NCBI GenBank assembly: GCA_014706295.1 | Contig: JACSVZ010000012.1 | Location: forward strand, 16,079,255 to 16,143,254 | Direction: 5' to 3' | Source: Lycocorax pyrrhopterus obiensis | Lineage: Eukaryota; Chordata; Aves; Passeriformes; Paradisaeidae | DNA length: 64,000 nucleotides | Part shown: positions 33,999-45,713 of the stretch, one piece after another | How the letters are laid out: every line of letters starts with the position of its first letter | Numbering within the stretch: the first letter of the stretch is position 1 | Translations under genes and position numbers: made by a program | Notes under the pieces: generated by a model | Seen by the model: only the letters and a program-made list of their open reading frames with translations | What the model was told of the DNA's origin: nothing | Database searches by the model: none

Positions 33999-34545
33999 TC
34001 ATGGAATCAGGGAATCGTTCAGGTTGGAAAATCGCTCTAAGATCATGGAGTCCAACCATTCATCCAGCACTGCCAACGCCACCACTAACCCGTGCTCCCA
34101 AGTGCCACATCCACATGGCTTTTAAATCTCTCCAAGGGTGGTGACCCCACCACTGCCCTGGGCAGCTGTGCCAGTGCCTGACCACTCTTTCCATGAGGAA
34201 ATTTTTCCGATACCCAACCTGAAACTCCCTTGCCGCAACTTGAGGCCGTTTCCTCTCATCCTGTCCCTGTTCCCTGGGAGCAGAGCCCGACCCCCCCCGG
34301 CTGCCCCCTCCTGTCAGGGAGTTGTGCAGAGCCACAAGGTCCCCCCGGAGCCTCCTTTTCTCCAGGCTGAGCCCCTTTCCCAGCTCCCTCAGCAGCTCCT
34401 GGTGCTCCAGCCCCCTTCCCCAGCTCTGTTCCCTGCCCTGGACATGCTCCAGCCCCTCAATCTCCTTCCTGTCATGAGGGGCCCAGGACTGCCCCCAGGA
34501 TTTGGGTTGTGGCCTCACCAGTGGCCCAGCACAGAGGCACTGTCA
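33999..34545 (-). mobile_element. CR1 LINE, 3' ~550 bp, minus
   Basis: atcatggaatcagggaatcgttcaggttgg, cagcactgccaacgccaccactaacc, then a block (34271-34420) nearly identical to the copy at 11829-12385. Same orientation; the two flank the gene. Confidence 0.88.
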
Positions 34546-35309
34546 CCACCCGGGTCCTTCTGGACACACTGACACCACCCCAACACCCTGCACACACCAT
34601 CCCTACCTGGGTTCGGTACCAACACTCCCTGAACAATCCCACATCCTGGAGATGTGCATCCTTAAAAATCCCATCTGGGCTGCAGTGGGTATGAGCAGTG
34701 CTCCTCTGGGAGGTGGGAAGAAGCAGGCAATGTCAGCAGTGGACACCACAGGGGGATGCATTTCCTAGCTTCCCTTGGAGGGGGGGGATATTCTACTCTT
34801 CCAGGTGCTGTGGAGCACCAAAACATTATGCCGCCGAACAATTTGTACTTTCTGAGGGTTTTCCATCTCTTTGTCATCATCATTTCTGTCATTAATGGCA
34901 TATGAATGCAGATCAGTGCATTGGTTTTTGCTCCTGGGCACAGAGAAGCAAAGTATGAACCTGTCTGGGTGAACAAAGAGGTCTTCTCCCTTCGCTTGGA
35001 GGCAGGCCCAGGTCCAGAACCTGCAGCAGGAGAAAACCAGAGTGCTTCCATGCAGCTCAATGGGAATGTGTTCATTTCCATTGCCAGAGGAGCCGTGCCT
35101 CAGTGGTATTCTGCTCACATCGTACGAATTCATAGAAATAAACGGGAATTGTGACACTGAATTTCCTCTCCAAAATCAGGAGCTTGATGGCATCAATTCT
35201 GAAGTATCTAATTTGTTTTTCTCCCATCCAAAGAGAGTTGCTCAGTTTATCTGACATGAATCCAGGTTTGTGCTTCCCAAAGTTTGCTCTCTGAGTCTGA
35301 GACATGGGG

Positions 35310-35402
35310 GTGTTTTGTTTGGGTTTTTTTAGGTTTTTTGAGGTTTTTTGAGTTTTTCTTTTCTCCTCACCTCTATTTATTTTTTTTTTTTTTTTTTTTT
35401 TG
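35310..35402. repeat. T-rich low-complexity tract with long poly(T)
   Basis: Several short T runs (gttttttt-like) end in a T run of more than 20 bases. It could be the reverse-strand tail of a decayed retrocopy, but no body is recognised. Confidence 0.7.
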
Positions 35403-35692
35403 CCTGGGACACTTCTTCTTTCCTTAGTTCTGGTTATAGCAGCTGAAGAGCTGCTGCAATGGCCACAGAGGTGAGATGCTCCGAGCCTGCCCCGTTGAAG
35501 GCAGTGAAAGCCTTTCTCCCCTCAAACAGGAGGTAAGAGCACGAGCAAGACCCATCCCAGCCATCCGGAAGAGCATGGAAGTCCCAGGGCTATCCCAGCA
35601 CATGCAATTACTAAGTTAATCAGTTCTCTATCATCTGTAGGGACTCTGCACCACCCTGAGCAGTGACAGGGACTGTTTACACACGGAGCGAT

Positions 35693-36280
35693 TGTCCTGG
35701 GTTGCAGTGTATTCTATTACCATCCTCATGAGCTGTTGAAATCAGGTGGGGCAGTGTTTCCTTGCCTCCTCCCTCTGAACTATCTTTCTGCTAATGGCCC
35801 ATCAATGCCCTGCCGCATGACTCAGAGATAACTCCCTCTGGACTGTCTTCTGTTAATGAGCCCATCAACACCTGGCCTCATGACTCATCATTCTATTGTG
35901 AGATGCTCCACCCAGAGGGAGGAACCAAGCGTTCCATCTTGGATATAATCTGGGACTCTGAACACCACGGGCATCCTTCCCACTGGATTCCCAGAGGACA
36001 GGAGCTGCATAGCCACCACTGGACTTTCTGAGGAGGAGCAGACCTTTCTACTGGACCACTGCTTTGACAGAGCCACATCCATCACTACAGGAGGACTGCA
36101 GCCACCATCTCATTGGACTGCTCACGCCACCCTGATTAACAGGGTGTCAGGTTGTATTCTGACTCTATTAGTTTACCCACTGGTTTTTTTTTTTCCCTTT
36201 TTGCCTTTATTTTTTAATTTCCCTATTAAATTGTTATTCCGACTTGGTGCCTCCCACTGGTTTGTTTTCAAACTAGTACA
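35693..36280 (+). mobile_element. solo LTR of an endogenous retrovirus (ERVL-like)
   Basis: It begins TGTCCTGG and ends TAGTACA (TG...CA ends). Internally it has a TATA motif (TATAA at 35944) and an ATTAAA poly(A) signal at 36225-36230, about 50 nt before the end, in the right order for a plus-oriented LTR. Flanking 5-mers gcgat (35688-35692) and gcgtt (36281-36285) differ at one base and look like a 5-bp target-site duplication, as for ERVL. No gag, pol or env lies beside it, so it is a solo LTR. The sequence resembles LTRs common in songbirds (from memory). Confidence 0.8.
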
Positions 36281-37320
36281 GCGTTGCTGTGTGATTGGAA
36301 GCTGCTGTGATCAGATTCGTGCTGCTGAACCGAGGGGTTGCAGGGTGCCCACACTTCCCGTCCCCTGCCCAGATGCCCACAGAAGATGCAGCTCTGCAGA
36401 GCAAAACCCCATTGGCCTGAAGCTCATGTCCAGGAGCCTTTGCTCAGGATCTCAGTCTTCCCTGGAAACCACACACTGGTCTGCTCTGTGCGCTGTGGGC
36501 AAAACCACTTCCCATGTGGAACCGGGCTGGACAGCACAGATTTTAGAGCAAGATTGCAATTTCCCAACCACAAAGACACTTGGGCTGGAGGAGATGAGAG
36601 TCCGGGTAACATTAGCACCATCAGAAAGCTCCGGATGACTTTGGTGTGTCTAGGATTTTTTGGCTTGAGGTTCTCCAAACCCATGTACAGACCAGGCAGG
36701 AAACAGCTCTTTCCATCCCAAGAAAATTCCTGGGACACAGGGAAGTCTTCTGTTCCCAAAGCAACCTGAAAAATAAAATGCTGTGAAAACAGGAACTGAG
36801 AATACAAAGATACAAATTCATGAGGAAGCAGCTGTGCATTAGTTTATTTTATTTCCACTTAAAAACGAAAAGCAAACCAGGTTTTTTTTAACCTAACTCA
36901 CTTTCATTGAAAAACCAAAACATGGAAACAAACCAGTGACTATCTACAAGTTCATTCTAACTCAAGAATTTTGGAGGATACCTTCTGTTGAAGCCAAGAA
37001 TCCTTTATGAACATTTATATTATGGGTAAAATTGCATTTTTTGGTGGGAAGAAAAAAGAAAAACCCAACAGATAATGTGTTAAGACAATGTTTTTATATC
37101 AGTATTCCCTCAAGCCCCAGTTTAATGCCGTAGATCATAAACCACATGCTCAAAGCTGAGTGTGCACTTTGAGTGTCTCAGGTTTCAAAGAACATTTGAA
37201 GATGCAAATGTGCTTGTCCTGAAGTAGTTTAATTTGATCTGCACATGAAGATAGCAACAAATTATGATTCTGCTCTTCTTCCTTTGATAGTTTTTAAACT
37301 GATGAAGTGCAGTCCTCAAC

Positions 37321-37862
37321 TTCACAGAATCCCAGGATGGTTCTGGTTGGAAGGAACCTTGAAGCTCATCTAATCCCACCCCCTGCCACGGGCAGGGACA
37401 CCTTCCACTATCCCAGGCGGCTCCAAGCCCCATCCAGCCTGGCCTTGGACACTGCCAGGGATCCAGGGGCAGCCACAGCTGCTCTGGGCACCCTGTGCCA
37501 GGGCCTCCCCACCCTCACAGGGAGGAATTCCTTCCCAATATCCCATCTAGCCCTGCCCTCTAGCCATACCCTCTTGTCCTGTCCCTCCATCCCTTGTCCC
37601 CAGTCCCTCTCCAGCTCTCCTGGAGCCCCTTTAGGCCCTGGAAGGGGCTCTGAGCTCTCCCTGGAGCCTTCTCCTCTCCAGGTGAGCACCCCCAGCTCTC
37701 CCAACCTGGCTCCAGAGCAGAGGGGCTCCAGCCCTTGGAGCATCTCCGTGGCCTCCTCTGGAGTTGTTCCAGCAGTTCCCTGTCCTTCTTATGCCAAGGA
37801 CCCCAGACCTGGAGGCAGCTCTGTAGGTGGGGTCTCACCTGAAGAGCTGAAGATGCAGCCCA
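37321..37862 (-). mobile_element. CR1 LINE, 3' portion, minus
   Basis: tcacagaatcccaggatggttctggttgg, cacgggcagggacaccttcc, gagcaccccc, agcagttccctgtccttcttatgcc and gcagctctgtaggtggggtctcac extend well into the ORF2 end. Confidence 0.88.
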
Positions 37863-38724
37863 GGACACAGCTGTGAGCACACGTCCAGCCTCTCACTCAC
37901 CAGTTTCCCCACCTTCCACCTGTCTCAGCCCCCAGGACATCCCAGGCTGGAGCTGCTGCCCAGCCTGCTGAGCATCGCGGCAACTCCTCCGTCACGGCGC
38001 TGTTTGCTGTGGCAGGAATAGCTGTGCGTGCTGCTCTGGGCCCAGCCACATTCCTCTCTCCACCAAAGCCCCGTGTGGAGCCAGCCACAGCCAAACCACA
38101 ACAGAGCACTCTGCAAACAAATGTCACCGCTCCTGCTCACAGTTGTACAGGAGCCGTCACCATGCTGCTATCAGTTAACACGACTGCCAGTGTTTTCCCT
38201 CAATGCAGCTGGTTTCCAACAATGCCTCAACATTGGAAATCAAATGCACGAGGTACCAGGACATGGAAATCCATCCCACTGAGCCCCTGGCCATGATGCA
38301 TGCAGGAGGAGGCAGAGAAGGGTGAGGTGTCCTGGAAAGGATTAGCGTGTGTGCTGTGGTTCACAGGTGAGTGATGTGGTGGGACAGAGTGCTGGGAGGT
38401 GTTATGGCCACAGGTGTTCTGATATTCCCTATTCCCAGTCCCAGCACTGCTGCTCGTGCTCCTCCACAAGCAGCCACTCAGTAAAGGATCTGTACTAAGA
38501 ACAAACCCGGCCTGGTGCCACCCACTGATGCAAAGCTCAGCAGGTTGGAGGTTTCCATACAAGAGCATGGCAGAGATGAGGTCCCTGGCTGGAGTGTCAC
38601 TCTCGCAAAGGTTTGCCCTGCAATGTCACAATCAAACTGGAACTAGGTGCCAAAGTCTGCTAAATTTATCTTAAAGGACATGGGAAATTAACTACTAATT
38701 ATAGATCCATGTATCTGGATCTGT

Positions 38725-38922
38725 GCTGAGGCCCTGGCACAGGGTGCCCAGAGAAGCTGTGGCTGCCCCTGGATCCCTGGCAGTGTCCCAGGCCAGGTTG
38801 GATGGGGCTTGGAGCAACCTGGGCTAGTGGAAGGTGTCCCTGCCCATGGCAGGGGGGTGGAACAAAATGAGCTTTAAGGTCCCTTCCAACCCAAACCAAT
38901 CCGTGGTTCCATGATTTTATGG
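38725..38922 (+). mobile_element. CR1 LINE 3' fragment, plus
   Basis: gaggccctggcacagggtgcccagagaagctgtggctgccc, ggaaggtgtccctgcccatggcagggggg, ending tttaaggtcccttccaaccc and catgattttatgg. Confidence 0.88.
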
Positions 38923-41718
38923 TATCTGTAAAGAATAGGTCCCTTGGTTGACATTAAGTAGAACAGCCCCAAATACCATGTGTGTTTGGGCACAGAAGCA
39001 AGAGAGGGAGAACATTCCAAGGTCCCACTGTTATCCCTGTGAAACATAACTCTGGATCTCACTCCCAGGCTGGCAGACAGGTCCTGGCCATTCCCAATTT
39101 AGCCTCTCGCAGGAGCTGCCTGGTCCTGCCACCCTGGCTGTTGTGAGCACCAAGTGAGAAACCACGGTGAGGTGGCGGTGCCCAGGACACCCTGACCAGG
39201 AAGAAGGGTGGGAAGAGAGAGGTGGATGGGCTGCCTGCATGGTGGGACCCTGTGCTGCCAGGTTTCACCAGGGGTTCAGATTTCTTGGCGTCTAATGAAG
39301 GGGAAGAGCCTGTGGTGGGGTCAGCGGTCTAGGCCGAGCACTGAGCGGGGATTATCGGTGCACCCAAGCTCTCACAGGAATTTCAGTCCCAGGTTCCATT
39401 GTTTTGACTGAAAATGGAAACATACCTTTTTGCCCCAGGCTGAAACACAAATATTTGTACCAAGTCTGGGATGTGGGATTGGCTGGCTCAGAGCCAGCTG
39501 ATGCCATCACTGCCATGCAAGCAGAGATGGAGGCCTGCTAGCAGACAGCTGTGGTCCCTCGCTGGTCAGCCCTGAGGGCACAAGGTTGTGCATGGTGATG
39601 CAGACAGGCAGTTTGTACACTGCCAGGGGCTGGATTCCTGGATGCCCATAGTTTAAGTAAATTAGAGGGAGAAGATACAGCAGAGAGTCTCTAAGAAACA
39701 CCAGTCTGGAAAATTTTGTAGTGGTGTTTCCTTCCAGAGGGTTTTCCCAACCTTCCTGCTTTGCTGGGTTAACTGAAGGTCTAGTCTCAATGAATTCAAC
39801 TGAGAGTTGCCCTGGGCACTGGTGGGACCAGGCGTTTGGCATGGGAGCAGACGGCCGGGCCAGGGGAGGGAATTTGCCACTGCAGCCAATGCCTCTCCCA
39901 GCAAGTGCACAGGCAGCAGGTCCCCCCATGGCTTGGGTGCTGTTTTCTGGTCTGCGTGGTGATGAGGAGCTGAGCAGGGACACTTGCTCCCTCCGTTGGC
40001 AGCTCTCTCCCATTTCCACGTGTGGCTGGTACAGGACAGACCAAGCCCTTTTTGATTTGTCATCAATTCTGGGTGACTTCACGAAGCCAAGCTCTGTTGC
40101 GCTGTCATGCTCTGGCTGGAAGTGGCTTTGAACGGCTGTTTAATGAAGATGTTAATTGATAGCACGTGGGGAGGAATCTGAGCTGCTCTGAGCTGTCTCC
40201 AAGCTCCTCAGATCCCAGAGCCATCATCCCCTTCAAAACAGAACAGAAGAAGAGTTATTACAAAACAAATCATGTTTGTATAGGCGCTTAAAAAAATAGT
40301 CCTCTCCAGCTCTGTTATGCTCATGTTACTGGCAGGGCTGAACTGGAGAGACCGTGTGGGCCACTGAGCGCCTTCAGCAAATTAAACCAGCATCCAAAGG
40401 AGAAACGAGGCACTGCAGTCCAGACCCTGTCCAGACTGCAGCAACACAGCGCGACGCCCGGCGGCCGCAGGTCCCGCTCTGCTTGGCCAGGGGCCCGCTC
40501 CTGGAAATGTCCATCCGTGGAGGAAGGGGGACTTCTGCCCACTGGGAGCCCTTGCTTTCCAGCTGAGGACCCTCAGCCCCAGCGCTTTGGGGAGCTGGAG
40601 GCTGTTCAGCGCTCAGCTCCAGCGCTCTGGCAGCCATGGCTCGTGCAGACTCCGTCCTCTCTGCCCAGACGTGCGCTAAGGAGCTGGAGATCCGTCCTTC
40701 CGGACACGCGTTTTCTCTCAGCGGATGGTGCGCATCCGGCTCTGGCCACAGCTGCAGAGGTCCTCTTCCCGACAGGGCTGAGGCTGCCTACTGGCCAACA
40801 ACTGCGACCCTGCTGCTCTTCTCCGTGACTTTGTGTAGAAGGTGCTCCTATTCCTCACCTGGTCCAAGCTACCTGCACCCCATTTCACCACCCAGCACAC
40901 TGCAGGGAGACTGGGCAGGATGCAATATTTTGAGACCTCTCCCTGTCCGACAAATTGGATTGGAATTGGCTGGTGGACTGAGAAGTTATTAGGAACAGAC
41001 ACCCCCAGACAATGTGATTGCACAAGCTTCATTTCCTCAGAAAAGCAGGCCAACAGCGCAGGAGTCTGTCAGTAAACATGTTGATTCCAGGGTCTTTCGG
41101 CGCTGCTCACAGGAAGGAGCACAGCGCTGGCGCCCGGCCTGCACCTCCAAATGCTGCCTCTCGCTCGGGGACGCCTGGACACAGCTCGTCTGCCGGAGGA
41201 CTGGCAGTGTTGGAGCGGAGGGTGTGTTGCTCGTGGCTCTTGGCAATTGCCAACAGCCCAAATCTTTCCCAAGGCAGGCGGGGTGGACAATGTGGGGTGA
41301 GCCACTGACTGCTCCGGGGTACCAGTGGGGCTGGACCAGAAGCATTAGACTCCAGCCCTGCCCAGAAGGGGGTGAGAACAGAACATCATGGTGCTCGTAT
41401 CCAGAGCCATCCATCCTCCACACTCAGAAAGGTGCAGGAGGATGAGATCTTCCCATGGTGTATGGTCCCTAGAACCCAGACTCTCTGGATTCCAGCTTGC
41501 CTTCCAGCTGCGGCTCAGAGCTGGCTACCTTGGGGCTTTCCTTCTCCCTTTCTTTCACCCAGACACTTATCCCTGTGCTTCCCAGCCCCTGGAGTTACAG
41601 CCTCCCTGAAGCCAGGCTGGAGGAAGATCTCTTGCAACACTGGAATGATCTGCAGTCATTACCTCCCTCCCTAGAAATTTTTGGGGTCAGAGGACATAAG
41701 TCTCAGTAATCGTCCAAC

Positions 41719-41762
41719 AACGTCAATGGAGCTCCGTTGATTTACACCAGCTGAGGATCAAA
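41719..41762 (+). repeat. fossil of an ancient amniote interspersed repeat
   Basis: gtcaatggagctccgttgat followed by ttacaccagctgagg matches, from memory, a short end sequence found in many amniote genomes (an old CR1/L3-like or SINE 3' end). A second copy in reverse orientation lies at 31894-31938. I cannot name the family. Confidence 0.5.
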
Positions 41763-42468
41763 CCCCTCCCTTTCCTCTCCCATATTTAAGATATTTTCCA
41801 GACTTCAGACATATACAGAGGAGGGAGTTGATGGCTCCTGGGTTGTTGAAGAGGTTCCAGCTTTGGTCCTGGCCTGGAGTAACAGGAATAAGGTGGCTAC
41901 CCTGGCTCTGCCTCTGCATGGAGAAGCTGTGCTCCTGGGGTGTGCTGGCCCTTGAGCTGGCAGACTGGCTGGGGCAGACATTAGTGAGCCCACACATGCT
42001 GAAGGTCTCTTCAGGCTGAGATATGGCTCTGCCACCCTTTCTCTCATGGCCAGCACAATCACGGCCAGCACAAATTGCCATCGCTGCTCCATAGCGTGCT
42101 ATGGACCCCACAGCTTCAGTTCCTCATTTCTGCAGCCACAACAAAATCCAGCCCACTGAAACCTTGCACGATCCACCTTGGGGCTGACCACATCCCTCCT
42201 CAAGCCTTTGCCAAGCAGGACATCACTGTCACAGGGCCACCGGAGTTGGAGCAGCTCTGCTGAGTTCAGGATGCACCACCAGGGACCAGAAAACCCAGAC
42301 ACCTTGAGCACAGCCCTGTCTAACTGCAGTAAAAAAACACCCATGAGTCTTGAGGCAGCATCAGTTTGGATAACAGTGACAGTGTGTAACAGTGAAAGTT
42401 CATTCTGAGCCCAGTGTTTTGGTCTGGGCAGCTGGGCCAGTCCTGAGGGGAAGCGCCATTAATGTTGC

Positions 42469-42633
42469 TGATAGCTGGATCCAATTTATAAGGCACTCAG
42501 CAGAGACAATCATCAGGGAAGGAGACAAATAATCTTCAGGCAATTAAATTTAATTGTTCCATCTGAAGATTATTTATCTCCCTGCCTGATGAATGTCTCC
42601 TCGAAGCGCCTAATAAATTGGATCCAGCTATCA
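42469..42633. repeat. ~165-bp imperfect palindrome (long hairpin)
   Basis: The left arm starts tgatagctggatccaattta (42469) and the right arm ends taaattggatccagctatca (42633). Inner arms also pair: ggagacaaataatcttcag (42521-42539) with ctgaagattatttatctcc, one mismatch. The centre is the perfect palindrome caattaaatttaattg (42541-42556). By eye the arms match at about 80-85% over some 80 bp, with small indels. I do not recognise the family. It resembles palindromic ancient repeats or conserved hairpin elements such as the Eulor class. Confidence 0.75.
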
Positions 42634-43530
42634 CTGATAGTGGCTGCTTTTCCCTGGCAGCGGTGAAGGGTGTGGAGAGCAGACCAGCGCTCAGCTCTGT
42701 GTGTTGCTTAAGATCTGTCACCTCGGAACATCTTTTTAGCAGACTTGAAAGTGTCCACAGGCTTTATCAATACCCAGCTCTGGTGCAGAGAGCTTGGCAG
42801 TCCTGGGCTGGGTCGTGCCGAAGCTCCCAGACCAAGGGACTGGGTGGAACAAGATCCTGTTCAGATCTGTATTGGGCTATAATGTGAGGCATCAGGGAGG
42901 ATTTGTAAGTCCCCCTGTCTGTCTGTCTCTGCTTCATTAGCTTCTGGTCTGGCTGTTTCTGGAAAGGGACAGGGAGGAGGAAGGGGAGGAAGCTCTGCCG
43001 GCAAGAGGTGGGTGAGAGGTGATATGCCACAGCCCAGGGTTTCGGACAAGGGTCTCCCATGGGATCATGGAGCATGGCATCACTCCTGGAAACCCCCCCG
43101 GCTTCTCCATCCCTGCCAGAGAACACCTCACACCTGGAGCAGGTTAGTTTAGAGCTGGCACAAGACCTATTTCTTTTGTCCAGCTTCTCTTCCCATTGCA
43201 AACATCGGACGTGCCTTTGAAGCCAGCCCTTTCTCATGGCTTTGCTTGTTTGTAACCCACGTGGAAATGGGTCTGCATTGCCTGGAGAGCCCAAGACATA
43301 CATCCAACAGACCCAGGTGAATTAAAGTGAAGGAAGTCTCAGAAAGCAGTGCAGTCAGGAAATCTTGTCCCCCCAGGAAGGGGGAAGAATCATCAGTGTG
43401 GAGCTCTTCTCTCCAGAGACAAAGAGCAGCAGTGGAGCAGATTTTGCTCTGGCTGGTCTGATTCCGGGAGACAGGACGGGTGATCTTTGTTCACCATCGT
43501 TACCCACCTGGACAGTGAATTCCATCTGTG

Positions 43531-43640
43531 CTCAGAGAATCATAGAAGTGTTAAGGTGGGAAAAGCTCTCTAGGATCATCAAGTCCAGCCCTCAACCCAG
43601 CACTACCAAGGCACCACTAAACCATGTCCCCATGTTCCCA
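43531..43640 (-). mobile_element. CR1 tail fragment, minus
   Basis: cagagaatcatagaagtgttaaggtgggaaaagctc, atcaagtccagccctcaacccagcactaccaaggc, then ccactaaaccatgtcccc: a reversed CR1 3' end of about 110 bp. Confidence 0.83.
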
Positions 43641-45654
43641 GAGCTCCTTACAGACTTGTAAGGTCTGTAAGGTCACTTGAGCTGTGAATCCCTGTCCTGC
43701 CTGCTGCCCGTTATCAGAACGGATTGGAGGCTGGGAATGACAGTGAAATCTTGGGAGTCTGTGGGTGTTCTGAGGGACTGTGTGCCTTACTAAAATCGTG
43801 TCTCTATTCACCATCCAAACGTTGAATAGTTCAGTAGTATTTAATTAGCATACAATAACTGTCCCATTGAATTTGATGGAATACATAATTTTGGAATGCT
43901 ATTTGCAGTGCTAGTTTTCTTACAGAAATCCATGTGTCAGAGCTTTATCCATTATTATAGTCTTTAAAATAGGCAGATGTGCCTTTCATGGCCAACTGCA
44001 TGTTTTATTAATGGGCTAGAACTATCAGATGTATTGTAAATCACGGGACACAGCCACCAGTCTGCTGCTTCTCTCCTCCAGGGTCCCAAGGCAAGGGAGA
44101 TTAATTGCCTGAGCAGCTCGTACGGAGCCATGGGGCACGTGCTCACTTCCCTGCTCTCAGAGCAGGTTCTCCTGGCCAGTGGTAGCCCTCTCTGCCCTGT
44201 CATCCCTGCCTCTCCTCCTGGCCACAAACATGGCATGCAAACCTCCAGTTGGCACGTGCACACCTTCACATTTATATATAGACAATAAAATTAACAGGGG
44301 CTGCTCCGCTCCTCCAATTCCCTCTTTTCTGTCCTCTGCTTCATCTTCCACCCGCCTCTCTCCTCTCCACCCTCCAAAGTCAAGGGTAGGAACAGGGCAC
44401 CTGGGACCTCTCCGACAGAGCCAAATTCCCCAGGTTGCTTTTTTATCTAAGCCCTCACACGCTGCACATGTTGCACGCAAACATGTCCCATCTCACTCAA
44501 GCCAACAGAGCAGCATCTCAGCATCTCTCTTCATTAGAATATTCACTAACAATTCAAATGACCTCTTTTGGTGGGATTGGAAATACTGCACGGGTGATTG
44601 CTCCCTAGGAAATAACCTGGAAAGGCACATGGGACATGCCGAGAGTGAAAGCTGGAGTCAGGCTAAAGGTTTAGTTGAAAAGCTCTTGGCAAAGCCACAC
44701 TGGCCGCAGTCAGACCCGCCCAGGGACGCCCAGGCGTATGACAGGGCTAATGAGGGCCCATCGTCAGAGTGAAAGGACTGTGCCCAAGGACATCCCAGAC
44801 GAAGGCTCCATACAATGTTTCCATCTTCCTGGCACGGCTGGGTCTTGGCAGGAGCTGCCTCCTGCCCTCCACATGCTCCCTAGGGATGCTCCCAGCAGCC
44901 ATTCCCAAGCCAGGGGCTCTGCTGCTCTGCTCCAGCTCGAGTCGTCCCTGTGGAAACACCAGCAGAGCGCCCAGATCATCTTCTGCAAACAAGCCTGGCA
45001 TGTTTTACACAGGGCTGTGACAAAAATACCCTTTTGCTGCTGTCAGGGAGCACAGCCAGGGCCAGGCTCACCAGAGAGGTGAGCTGCAGCACCACATACA
45101 TCTAGCCCTTGGCAAGATGCTGTCTGTGACCACATTTTATCTGGATGAGGAATGAGGCCACAGTCTTTGAGGGCTGTTCCTGAATTAGGCTTGGAGACCC
45201 TACTGCCCAGGAAGGTGTTCTCCATGGCTGGCTCTGGAGATGTGTGAAGGACCAGCCTTTGGCTTCTGCCTGCAGCTTCCCCAAAGCTTCCACGGGCAGG
45301 AAAAGGGAAAAGGGAGAAGGCTGGAGAAGGTTAGAAAGCACTCAAAGATTTGGGAATAGCAGGACCATGGGCAATGGAGACGTGGAGGGTGCAGACAAGG
45401 AAGACAGCAAGGAGGAGGGAACACAGGGCTGTGCATGACCATCTCTGCTTTGTGCATCTGTAATGATAGCACTGGACGTGAGCGCAATGCTAAAATCCTG
45501 GCTCTGTGCGCAGTACGCCACTGGGGACAGATGTCCTCCCTTGTTTTGGACACTGTAAATGCAGTATCGGTCCCAACCCCAAACGATTCCCCCCATCCAG
45601 CATTGTCCCCCCTCCCATCAGCTGCAAATGGCACAGATGGCTGGAAAAAAAGAA

Positions 45655-45713
45655 TAGCTATTTTTAAAAAAAACAAAACCAACAAAAAAAACCCACCCAC
45701 CCCAACCCTGTTA
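45655..45713. repeat. A/C-rich low-complexity tract
   Basis: Poly(A) runs interrupted by C, ending in ccacccaccccaacc. Simple-sequence region without coding signal. Confidence 0.6.

Larger units (their letters stand above)
31240..42468. other. downstream non-coding region, part 1
   Basis: It holds CR1 copies (32.8, 34.0, 37.3, 38.7 kb), the solo LTR, a poly(T) tract and two old repeat fossils. The AT-rich unique sequence at 36780-37320 and the GC-rich unique sequence at 38923-41718 show no supported coding exon. Confidence 0.6.

Noticed and set aside
35693..36280. Retroviral coding genes next to the LTR
   Set aside because: No gag, pol or env-like frame flanks it on either side; a solo LTR explains the sequence.
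44265..44300. TATA-like word ttatatatagacaataaaa as a promoter
   Set aside because: An isolated AT word without CpG context, initiator or downstream exon.
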